Notes under the pieces: generated by a model
The model's database searches: none
Told to the model about the DNA's origin: nothing
Seen by the model: the letters and a program-made list of their open reading frames with translations, nothing else
Translations under genes and position numbers: made by a program
NCBI GenBank assembly: GCA_024709485.1
Contig: JANJWO010000028.1
Coordinates: 1-64,000 of the forward strand
Direction of reading: 5' to 3'
Length of the DNA: 64,000 bases
DNA from: Hydrogenophilaceae bacterium
GTDB taxonomy: Bacteria; Pseudomonadota; Gammaproteobacteria; Burkholderiales; Thiobacillaceae
Shown: piece by piece, positions 33,079-38,986 of the stretch
Position numbering within the stretch: the stretch's first letter is position 1
Layout of the letters: each line of letters begins with the position of its first letter

Positions 33079-34211
33079 GATGTTTTGCCTTGTTGAACGA
33101 GAATGAGGGATGCGGCCGCCTGCAGCAGGAACCAGAGCAGGGTGGCCGCGCTCAGCGGCAGGCCCCATTCCAGATGCCAGCCCGCGGCTAGGCCGCCGCC
33201 GAGATACAGCAGCGCCCGCGGGCCGTTGTGGCGTCCGAGCCGCCGGCGCAGGTCGCCGTGCCAGGCGTTTTGCACGCCCGGCCGGAGCCACACCGGCAGC
33301 AGCTGGCTGGCCGCGCCGGACACCAGCGGCAGCAGAAAAGCGGCGATGAACAGCCTGGCGGGATCGAGCGTGACACCGATGGCCGCGGCGGCGCCGGCCG
33401 GCAGGCACAGGGCGAAGCCCGCGGCCGCGCTGGCCAGCAAGGGCGCGGCGCCGTGCGGCGCGAAAATTTCCGCGCGATAAAGCCGCAGCCACGCCGTGCC
33501 CAGGCGCGCCAGCGCGAGCGCCCAGGCGGCGGCGCCCAGCCAGGCGAGCGGCGCGAACCAGGCCGCGCCGGCAGCGATGAGCAGCGTGCCGCCGAATGCC
33601 CAGGGCAGATTCTGGCGCAGGCGTAGTGCCGCGCCCGCGTCCGGACGGCCGGCGGCGGTCGGCAGCAGCACCGCGAGCGTGCCCAGGGCGGTGAGGCCGA
33701 TGAAGCCCAGCGTGTTGAGATGCAGATGCAGGCGTCTCAGGGCCGGGAAATGTTGCGGCCAAAAGCCGGCGGCGAAGATGGACAAAAGCGCGACGAACAG
33801 ACAGGCGAGCGCGGCCTCGTACCAGGCAAGACAGGCATGCGGCTTGCCCAGCATGGCGGCGCGCCGCCGCCGGCTCCAGACGAACAGCGCGAGCGCGGCA
33901 GCCATGGCCAGCCCCGCGCCGCTCTGCCAGCCCTGTGCGAGCCCGCCCAGGGCGAATGCGGCCACCGCGAGCGCAGCGCCCGCCAGCGCGGCCATGGGGA
34001 TGAGAGCGATGCCGGCTTCGGCCTCGCGCGTGCGCGTCAGCACCGGGATGAAGTGGCTCATGGCCCCGAAGATCAGGGGCATGGCGCCGACTGCCAGCAT
34101 CAGGTGCAGGTAGGTTGCGCGGTCGGCGTGGGGCGCCCAGAACAGCGCCCCGGTGAAAACCCCCAGGGCAAGGAACACCAGCGCCGGCAGCACGTTCAGG
34201 CGTGTCAACAC
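33075..34211 (-). CDS. 12-helix membrane protein resembling NnrS/haem-copper oxidase subunit I
   Basis: Inner membrane protein of about 378 residues with 12 hydrophobic segments. Histidines are placed in helices 2 and 6 (YLHLMLAVGAMPLIFGAMSHFIPVL and LHLHLNTLGFIGLTALGTLAVLLP) and helix 10 ends SGAASQLLPVWL. This recalls oxidase subunit I and NnrS proteins, haem- and copper-containing membrane proteins linked to NO tolerance, but no exact family is claimed. The start is uncertain. A GTG at 34211 gives a natural first helix; a TTG at 34256, directly after the DUF2249 stop, would add 15 residues. The GTG lies within a 13-pair inverted repeat. Confidence 0.7.
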   Translation of the reverse strand: MLTRLNVLPALVFLALGVFTGALFWAPHADRATYLHLMLAVGAMPLIFGAMSHFIPVLTRTREAEAGIALIPMAALAGAALAVAAFALGGLAQGWQSGAGLAMAAALALFVWSRRRRAAMLGKPHACLAWYEAALACLFVALLSIFAAGFWPQHFPALRRLHLHLNTLGFIGLTALGTLAVLLPTAAGRPDAGAALRLRQNLPWAFGGTLLIAAGAAWFAPLAWLGAAAWALALARLGTAWLRLYRAEIFAPHGAAPLLASAAAGFALCLPAGAAAAIGVTLDPARLFIAAFLLPLVSGAASQLLPVWLRPGVQNAWHGDLRRRLGRHNGPRALLYLGGGLAAGWHLEWGLPLSAATLLWFLLQAAASLILVQQGKTS

Positions 34212-34246
34212 TGATTCCGCGGGCGTGAAACCGGTGTTGACACGCC
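34199..34246 (-). repeat. 13-base perfect inverted repeat covering the start of the 12-TM membrane protein
   Basis: GGCGTGTCAACAC (34199-34211) and GTGTTGACACGCC (34234-34246) are perfect reverse complements with a 22-base loop. In the mRNA the second arm begins with the likely GTG start codon, so folding would hide the start of the membrane protein while leaving the upstream DUF2249 gene translatable. The same arms contain TTGACA, which could also serve as a protein-binding dyad. Confidence 0.75.
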
Positions 34247-34256
34247 CGGGCCCCAA

Positions 34257-34529
34257 TCAGTTGCGGATGAAATCGATCACGATCGCGCCGGGGTCGCGCT
34301 GCAGGTATTCGATCGCCACGCCGTCGCCGTAGCGGTTGCGCAGCTGGTCCAGCAGCGGCAGGGGGTCGTGGTCGTTGACGAAGCGCATGCGCTCGCCCGG
34401 CGTGAGCGCATCCAGCGCGCCGAAAATGGCGGCGTGGCGGAAGCGCTTGGCGATGCCGCGGGCATCGAAGGGATAGATCTGGTCCTGGCGCAGGTGCAGG
34501 TGCGGATGCGGATGCGGATGCGGGTTCAT
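34257..34529 (-). CDS. DUF2249 protein with an N-terminal His-Pro repeat
   Basis: A 90-residue cytoplasmic protein. After an unusual start MNPHPHPHPHLHL (six histidines, possible metal site), the DUF2249 fold follows: IYPFDARGIAKRFRHAAIFGALDALTPGERMRFVNDHDPLPLLDQL and GDGVAIEYLQRDPGAIVIDFIRN. DUF2249 domains resemble TusA and are frequent in denitrification and NO-response clusters beside hemerythrins and NnrS. It is first in the operon divergent from nsrR. A second DUF2249 gene lies at 38161. Confidence 0.85.
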   Translation of the reverse strand: MNPHPHPHPHLHLRQDQIYPFDARGIAKRFRHAAIFGALDALTPGERMRFVNDHDPLPLLDQLRNRYGDGVAIEYLQRDPGAIVIDFIRN

Positions 34530-34625
34530 GGCTTTGCTCCTTTAAACATGTAAATAGGAAACATATTATAATGCTAGTAGAATATGGGTTGGCAAGATAA
34601 TATTTTTTTCATAAACATGTTATAG
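34530..34625. promoter_or_regulatory. AT-rich divergent promoter region between DUF2249 and nsrR
   Basis: A 96-base AT-rich gap, unlike the GC-rich surroundings. It holds two ACATGT palindromes, TTTAAACATGTAAAT around 34543-34555 and ATAAACATGTTAT around 34611-34623. AGATGCATCT overlaps the nsrR start (34624-34633) and resembles half of the AAGATGCAT-type NsrR motif of enterobacteria. These are candidate NsrR operators giving NO control of both directions; the assignment is inferred. Confidence 0.5.
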
Positions 34626-35063
34626 ATGCATCTTACCCACTTCACCGATTACTCGCTGAGAGTGCTGATCTCTCTGGGCATGCAGCCGGAGCGGCTGGCC
34701 ACGGTCGCCGCCATCGCCCAGCAATACGACATATCGCGCCATCACCTCACGCGCGTGGTGCACAAGCTCGGGCAGAAGGGTTATGTCGAGACCGTGCGCG
34801 GCAAGGGCGGCGGCCTGCGGCTCGCGCGTCCGCCCGAACAGATCAGGATCGGCGATGTGGTGCGCGACATGGAAACCGATTTCGAGCTGGCCGAATGTTT
34901 CCACGTAGGCGAGTCGAACTGCCTGCTGATGCCCGGCTGCGCGCTCAAGCCCGTGTTGGCCGAAGCGGGGCGCGCCTTCTTTTCCAGCCTCGATGCTTAT
35001 ACCCTGGCCGACCTGCTGCCCCCCTCGGCCCGCACCTTGAGCGCCATGCCGGGGCGACGCTGA
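34626..35063 (+). CDS. nsrR: NsrR, Rrf2-family nitric oxide-sensing repressor
   Basis: Iron-sulfur repressor of 145 residues whose cluster reacts with NO, releasing genes for NO detoxification. The winged HTH lies in TVAAIAQQYDISRHHLTRVVHKLGQKGYVETVRGKGGGLRLARPP (residues 24-69), which matches NsrR almost word for word. The three cluster cysteines follow as ECFHVGESNCLLMPGC near residue 90. NsrR rather than IscR is indicated by this cysteine spacing and the HLTRVVHKL helix. Divergent placement from the DUF2249 operon and closeness to hemerythrin and 12-TM proteins make these likely targets. Confidence 0.95.
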   Translation: MHLTHFTDYSLRVLISLGMQPERLATVAAIAQQYDISRHHLTRVVHKLGQKGYVETVRGKGGGLRLARPPEQIRIGDVVRDMETDFELAECFHVGESNCLLMPGCALKPVLAEAGRAFFSSLDAYTLADLLPPSARTLSAMPGRR

Positions 35064-35137
35064 TCGGCGCCGGCATCAAGATCCGCTTCGCCGCATTCCG
35101 GAAAGAAAGCTGAGCGCCGCCCAGAAAGGGCGGGCGC

Positions 35138-35578
35138 TCAGCGGGCGGGCGGGGATTGCTCGGACGAGTCGAACGCGTCCGCGCTCGGCACCTGGAAGAA
35201 CCCCTGCATGCGCAGCAATTCGTCGCGGTGTTCGATGACCAGTTCGTCGAGCAGCGCGCGTCCTTTCTGGGTCAGATGGACTTCAACCTCGCGGCGGTCG
35301 TGGCGGCCGACCTTGCGCTCGACCAGGCCCAGCTTCTCGCAGCGCGAAATCAGCGAGACCGCGCCATGGTGATGTGACTGCAGGCGTTCGGCAAGTTCGC
35401 TGACGGTGGCCCAGTCCCGCTCGGGCAGCCCGCGCACATGCAGCAGCAGCTGATATTGCAGATGCGTGACGCCATGCAGGCGCGACGCCTCCTCGCTGAA
35501 GCGCAGAAAGCGGCGGAGCTGATAGCGGAAATTGGAAAGCGTCACGAAGTCTTCTTTGCTCGGCGGGGGCTTTGTCAT
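35138..35578 (-). CDS. MarR-family transcriptional regulator
   Basis: Winged-helix repressor of 146 residues. The recognition region is ATVSELAERLQSHHHGAVSLISRCEKLGLVERKVGRHDRREVEVHLTQKGRALLDEL (about residues 56-111), with the MarR beta-wing DRREVEVHLT. The ATG at 35578 follows GAGGAAATC. A 23-base perfect palindrome just upstream (35611-35633) is the obvious operator and lies between this gene and the divergent Yip1 gene, so both are probably repressed by it. The ligand is unknown. Confidence 0.92.
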   Translation of the reverse strand: MTKPPPSKEDFVTLSNFRYQLRRFLRFSEEASRLHGVTHLQYQLLLHVRGLPERDWATVSELAERLQSHHHGAVSLISRCEKLGLVERKVGRHDRREVEVHLTQKGRALLDELVIEHRDELLRMQGFFQVPSADAFDSSEQSPPAR

Positions 35579-35610
35579 GGATGGATTTCCTCGTCGGGTT
35601 TTCGCTTGCA

Positions 35611-35633
35611 TTTATATCACGGTGTGATATAAA
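35611..35633. promoter_or_regulatory. Perfect palindromic MarR operator
   Basis: TTTATATCAC and GTGATATAAA are perfect reverse complements around GGT. AT-rich palindromes of this size between a marR gene and a divergent target are typical operators. It lies 33 bases from the marR start and 95 bases from the Yip1 gene. Confidence 0.85.
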
Positions 35634-35727
35634 CAATCGTGGTCCTCGTACAGCAGACAGCCTGCTGTTTTCCGGCGCTGCTTCCAGTCGAGGCGCCCAG
35701 ACCACTTTCATATATAAGGAGATTCTG

Positions 35728-36297
35728 ATGAATATCCTGCGATTTCACAAATTGTTTCTCTTTTCGCACGAAGAGTGGCGGGGGCTGGCGGAGTCCCGGC
35801 CCGAGGCGCTCAAGCTCTTTATCCTGCAGGTGCTGCCCTTCGCCCTGGTGCCGCCCATCATGCTGGAGTATGCCAGCCGCCATGCGGGCGCGGCCATGTT
35901 CCCGAACGTGCCGGACCAGGAATGGGGCGTCATCGCGCTGCTCTTCATGCTGGGAGAAGTGGCCACGGTACCGTTGATGGCCTGGGCGATCAGATCCGTC
36001 GCCGCGGGCAAGGGCGTCCGCAGCCGCTATTACGACACCTTTCTGCTTGCGGTCGTGGCACCGGCCCCGCTCTGGCTGTCGTCGCTGGCGCTGTTTTTCG
36101 AGCAGTTTGCGCTCGTCGTCTTTCTGGGGCTGCTGGGATTGGCCGGTTTCGTCTTGCTGGTCTTCCGCGGGGTGAAGAACATTCTCGGCGTGAGCGAAGG
36201 CCTGATAGCGTTCGAAATCGCCTATACCGTCACCGCGCTCGGACTGATCGCCTGGGGCGCGCTGGCCATGCTCGGCCTGCTGCCGGCCCTGCCTTAA
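35728..36297 (+). CDS. Yip1-domain membrane protein
   Basis: Inner membrane protein of 189 residues with five hydrophobic segments in the Yip1 pattern: FILQVLPFALVPPIMLEYA, WGVIALLFMLGEVATVPLMAWAIRSV, FLLAVVAPAPLWLSSLALF, VFLGLLGLAGFVLLVFRGVKNI and FEIAYTVTALGLIAWGALAML. A clear AAGGAG precedes the ATG. It is divergent from marR across a palindromic operator. The function of bacterial Yip1 proteins is poorly known. A dsrC-like gene follows 65 bases later. Confidence 0.85.
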   Translation: MNILRFHKLFLFSHEEWRGLAESRPEALKLFILQVLPFALVPPIMLEYASRHAGAAMFPNVPDQEWGVIALLFMLGEVATVPLMAWAIRSVAAGKGVRSRYYDTFLLAVVAPAPLWLSSLALFFEQFALVVFLGLLGLAGFVLLVFRGVKNILGVSEGLIAFEIAYTVTALGLIAWGALAMLGLLPALP

Positions 36298-36362
36298 CGC
36301 GCATCGCCGATAAATTGTGAGCGCCGGCCTGCGCGGGCCGGCACGAGCCAGGGGGAAACGAC

Positions 36363-36689
36363 ATGAATGCCGTATTCGACTTGCCCAAGCTGGATGAGGC
36401 GGGCTATTTGCTCGAACCGGAGGAGTGGAGCGAAGCGCTCGCCGAATATCTTGCGCAACTGGAGAACATCACGCTCACCGAGGCGCATTGGGAGGCGATC
36501 CGCTTCATGCGCGCCTATTATGCCGAGCATCACGCCGCGCCGGATGCGCGCACCGTGATCAAGCACCTGTTCCGGCGATTGAGCGACGATGCCCGCAATG
36601 AGCTGTTCAACATGTTCATCTTCGGCTACGTCACCCAAGCCTGCCGGATCGCCGGCATGCGGCGTCCGCAGGTGTGGGGCGGCTACTGA
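36363..36689 (+). CDS. DsrC/TusE-family protein lacking the C-terminal cysteine
   Basis: A 108-residue protein of the DsrC/TusE/DsvC family, sulfur-carrier proteins acting in sulfite reduction or tRNA thiolation. The family body is clear: DEAGYLLEPEEWSEALAEYLAQLENITLTEAHWEAIRFMRAYYAEHHAAPDARTVIKHL. The arm cysteine of the ACRIAGM motif near residue 93 is present. However, the penultimate cysteine expected eleven residues later is missing: the tail reads RRPQVWGGY, with tryptophan at that place. Without it, the DsrC disulfide/trisulfide chemistry cannot operate, so a regulatory or RspA-like role is possible. No dsrAB or tus genes are nearby. Confidence 0.85.
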   Translation: MNAVFDLPKLDEAGYLLEPEEWSEALAEYLAQLENITLTEAHWEAIRFMRAYYAEHHAAPDARTVIKHLFRRLSDDARNELFNMFIFGYVTQACRIAGMRRPQVWGGY

Positions 36690-36731
36690 CGCCTGGCGGA
36701 CATTCTCGCCGCCGGGCTTTGCGCGCGGCGC

Positions 36732-38012
36732 TCAGGAAATCCGCCCGCCTTGGCTGAGGAAGCGCCGCCCGGCCGCTGCCAGGTTGTAGAGCAGCAGCGC
36801 GGCTGAAAGCGCGAGCAGGCCGCCGGCCACCGGGGCGATTTCGGCCCTGAGGGCGGCGGCGGCTAACAGCAGACAGGCGAGATAATGGCTGTACAGCTGC
36901 CAGCGCAGCGCCTTGCCGCTGATCATCTGCTTCATGTTGGGGATGGTGCCGGCCTTGGCTTGCAACTGCGCCTGCAGGTGGAACCAGGCCAGAAACGGCA
37001 CGATCTTGTAGAGCATGCCGGTGACCACGCTTACCGCGAATCCCATGATGAACAACATGCCCAGCAGCATGGGGTAGGCGTCGTTGCGCGCCCAGCCTGG
37101 CCAGGCCTGGGCAAGCGCCCAGACTGGCACGCAGGCGGCCAGGCAGACCATGCCCAGGCGCCAGAAGTCCAGGGTGACATCGGGCAGCTTGCGGCGCCGG
37201 CGCGCCTGCAGGCGCAGGGTGGCGCCGGCGAAAACCAGGATGCCCACGGCGAGTGCGGCATCGAGCATGAGCAGCGCGGCCGCAGCCCGTTGCGGCAAGA
37301 AGGCGCGCAGCACCAGCAGCACGAACATGGTGCCGGCGAGCCAGCGCCCGAGCACGGGCGGGTAGGGCGGCGTGATCTGGAACATCGGCACCACCTGGTA
37401 GGCCACGCCAATCACCAGCAACAGCACCCAGCCCAGCAGGCCAAAACCAGCATGCGCATCCGTCGCTTCCGCCAGCAGCGGCGGGTGCCAGACGTCCGCG
37501 CGCAGCAGCGCCAGCGACAGGCCGAGCACAGCCGTGCAGGCAAGGCCGGCCAGGGCAAGGCGCATGCCGTAGACCGTGGCGCTGGGGGCGGCGCGCGCCA
37601 GGCTGAGTGCCGCCGCGGCGATGAAAGCCGCGAAGCCGCCGCCCAACAGCCAGACGGCGGCGCCGAGCGCGCGCGGGCTGGCGAACAGAAAGCCGGCCAT
37701 CAAGGCGGCGGTGCCCAGGCTGAGGGCGACGTGGCTTGTCGCGGAAACGGCGCGTGCCGCCGGCAGCGGCGCGCCCGCCACCACCGGCAGCATCTGCGAC
37801 AGCGCGCCCAGCATCGCCATGGCGAGAAAGCCGAGCGTGAAGGCGTGGGTGAGCGCGAGCGCCTGCGGCGACCAGCGCGAGGCGAGGGCTTCGGGGTGAA
37901 CCGCGATGAGGATGCCGGCCGCGATGAGGAACAGCGGGGCGGTGAGGAAAAAACGCAGCGGCAGCGAGAAAGGCGGGGCTTGTTCGAAGGCGAGGCCGGC
38001 TTGGCTGCTCAT
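36732..38012 (-). CDS. Second 12-helix membrane protein resembling haem-copper oxidase subunit I/NnrS
   Basis: Inner membrane protein of 426 residues with about 12 helices. Histidine-bearing helices include ALTHAFTLGFLAMAMLGALSQMLPVVAG, DAHAGFGLLGWVLLLVIGVAYQVVPMFQ and FLAWFHLQAQL, with YSHYLACLLL near the end. The repeated pattern of a histidine followed by GxxSQxLPV is shared with the 33075-34211 protein, suggesting a common family, and recalls oxidase subunit I without its electron-transfer context. It is separated from the DUF2249-hemerythrin genes upstream by a REP-like repeat. A link to NO or oxygen handling is inferred from neighbours. Confidence 0.7.
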   Translation of the reverse strand: MSSQAGLAFEQAPPFSLPLRFFLTAPLFLIAAGILIAVHPEALASRWSPQALALTHAFTLGFLAMAMLGALSQMLPVVAGAPLPAARAVSATSHVALSLGTAALMAGFLFASPRALGAAVWLLGGGFAAFIAAAALSLARAAPSATVYGMRLALAGLACTAVLGLSLALLRADVWHPPLLAEATDAHAGFGLLGWVLLLVIGVAYQVVPMFQITPPYPPVLGRWLAGTMFVLLVLRAFLPQRAAAALLMLDAALAVGILVFAGATLRLQARRRRKLPDVTLDFWRLGMVCLAACVPVWALAQAWPGWARNDAYPMLLGMLFIMGFAVSVVTGMLYKIVPFLAWFHLQAQLQAKAGTIPNMKQMISGKALRWQLYSHYLACLLLAAAALRAEIAPVAGGLLALSAALLLYNLAAAGRRFLSQGGRIS

Positions 38013-38032
38013 TTTTCGGTAGTCCGGGAGGT

Positions 38033-38140
38033 TGCTGGGCCGGGTTGGGCTGGATCGCCACGCTGCGCTCGCGATGACGATTCTCCCCCTCCGTCATTGC
38101 GAGGAGGCAAGGCCGCGGTGGCAATCCAGTTGATCAAGGG
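38033..38140. repeat. REP-like palindromic repeat doublet
   Basis: Two inverted units. One reads CTGGATCGCCACGCTGCGCT then CGCGATGACG (about 38047-38079). The other reads CGTCATTGCGAGGAGGCAAG then GCCGCGGTGGCAATCCAG (about 38093-38130). Together they form a long imperfect hairpin in the gap between the 12-TM gene and DUF2249. The same units occur at 41.32 kb and, in a diverged form, at 52.9 kb. Confidence 0.8.
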
Positions 38141-38160
38141 CATTTGTTCATCAATGCAGG

Positions 38161-38397
38161 TCACGTGTCGGTTGGCCGGATCAGAATAACGTAGCTGCCG
38201 TCGGCCTGCATGCGGGTGTCATGCCGGTAGCCGCGTTCCGCGAGCAGCGCATAGAGCGGAACGGGCTCACGGTGCAGCAGCAGTCGGATCGACTGCCCGG
38301 GCCGCAAGCGCGCCAGCGCCTGCAGCACTTTTTCCAGCGGCTCGGGCGGTTCCAGCCAGCGCGCGTCGATGAGGACTTCTCCCGCCGCTTCGCCCAT
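38161..38397 (-). CDS. DUF2249 protein
   Basis: A 78-residue cytoplasmic protein with the TusA-like DUF2249 fold: VLIDARWLEPPEPLEKVLQALARLRPGQSIRLLLHREPVPLYALLAERGYRHDTRMQADGSYVILIRP. The conserved REPVPLYxLLxxRG motif is intact. It lies four bases after the hemerythrin gene and is surely co-transcribed with it. This gene lacks the His-Pro start of the other DUF2249 protein in the window. Confidence 0.88.
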   Translation of the reverse strand: MGEAAGEVLIDARWLEPPEPLEKVLQALARLRPGQSIRLLLHREPVPLYALLAERGYRHDTRMQADGSYVILIRPTDT

Positions 38398-38401
38398 GCG
38401 C

Positions 38402-38842
38402 TCAGTGCTCGATGGCCTGCATGGACTGGATCACGGCATCGCTCTCGGCGCCCAGCGCCCGGTCGGACATGGGGTAGAGCATGTTTTCTTCTTTCAGATT
38501 GTGCTGCTGCATCAGCATGTTGAGGGTTTCGGAAGCGCCCAGATAGGCCGATTCGTTGCCGGCCGCCGCCGCCGCCGCCATGTCTTCCAGCAGGGCGCGC
38601 ATCTGCTCGTGCTCCATGCGCATGACCTGGGTCGGCCCGGCGCTCATGCCGGTGCGGGACTCGAATGCGGGAAACAGCACGTCTTCCTCCATCGCCAGAT
38701 GGTGGGCCATGGCGGCCTTGAAGCGGGCGAACAGCGCGCGCGCGCCGTCCCAGTTGCGGTTGCCCGCCGCTTCCTCGGCCGAGGCGAACAAATCGTCGCA
38801 AGCGCGGTGGTCATTGCCCAGAAATTCCAGAATCGTGCTCAT
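38402..38842 (-). CDS. Hemerythrin-like HHE-domain protein
   Basis: Di-iron protein of 146 residues. The likely iron ligands are visible in LGNDHRACDDLF, AAMAHHLAMEEDVLFPAFE, MEHEQMRALLEDM and LMQQHNLKEENMLYPM, the repeated H...HxxxE pattern of HHE domains. Related proteins protect or repair iron-sulfur clusters after NO stress, and are common NsrR targets. The ATG at 38842 follows GGAGAG. A dyad with a TTAAACATG core, also found near nsrR, lies 15-40 bases upstream. It leads an operon with DUF2249. Confidence 0.92.
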   Translation of the reverse strand: MSTILEFLGNDHRACDDLFASAEEAAGNRNWDGARALFARFKAAMAHHLAMEEDVLFPAFESRTGMSAGPTQVMRMEHEQMRALLEDMAAAAAAGNESAYLGASETLNMLMQQHNLKEENMLYPMSDRALGAESDAVIQSMQAIEH

Positions 38843-38986
38843 GTTTGCTCTCCGTAAGATGAGGATAATACTCATGTTTAAGTATATCAGGACATCCTAA
38901 CCTGAAAATCATCTTGACATGGGTACAAGATGTCGTATCTTGCGTAGTCACCAATCGCAAAATGTTGAGTTGGAGGTGACACCCTT
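38843..38986. promoter_or_regulatory. Divergent region between hemerythrin and nrdD with two dyads
   Basis: Next to hemerythrin, GATAATACT and AGTATATC flank CATGTTTA (about 38862-38886). The reverse strand of this core, TTAAACATG, also occurs in the nsrR promoter region, so it is a candidate NsrR site. Closer to nrdD, CATCTTG and CAAGATG form a perfect dyad around nine bases (38910-38932) that includes TTGACA. GGAGGTGA before nrdD is a strong ribosome site. Confidence 0.5.

Noticed and set aside
38033-38140. An insertion sequence or its remnant
   Set aside because: The palindromic units are about 35-40 bases, carry no transposase fragment or target duplication I can see, and recur with the same plan elsewhere, which fits REP elements.
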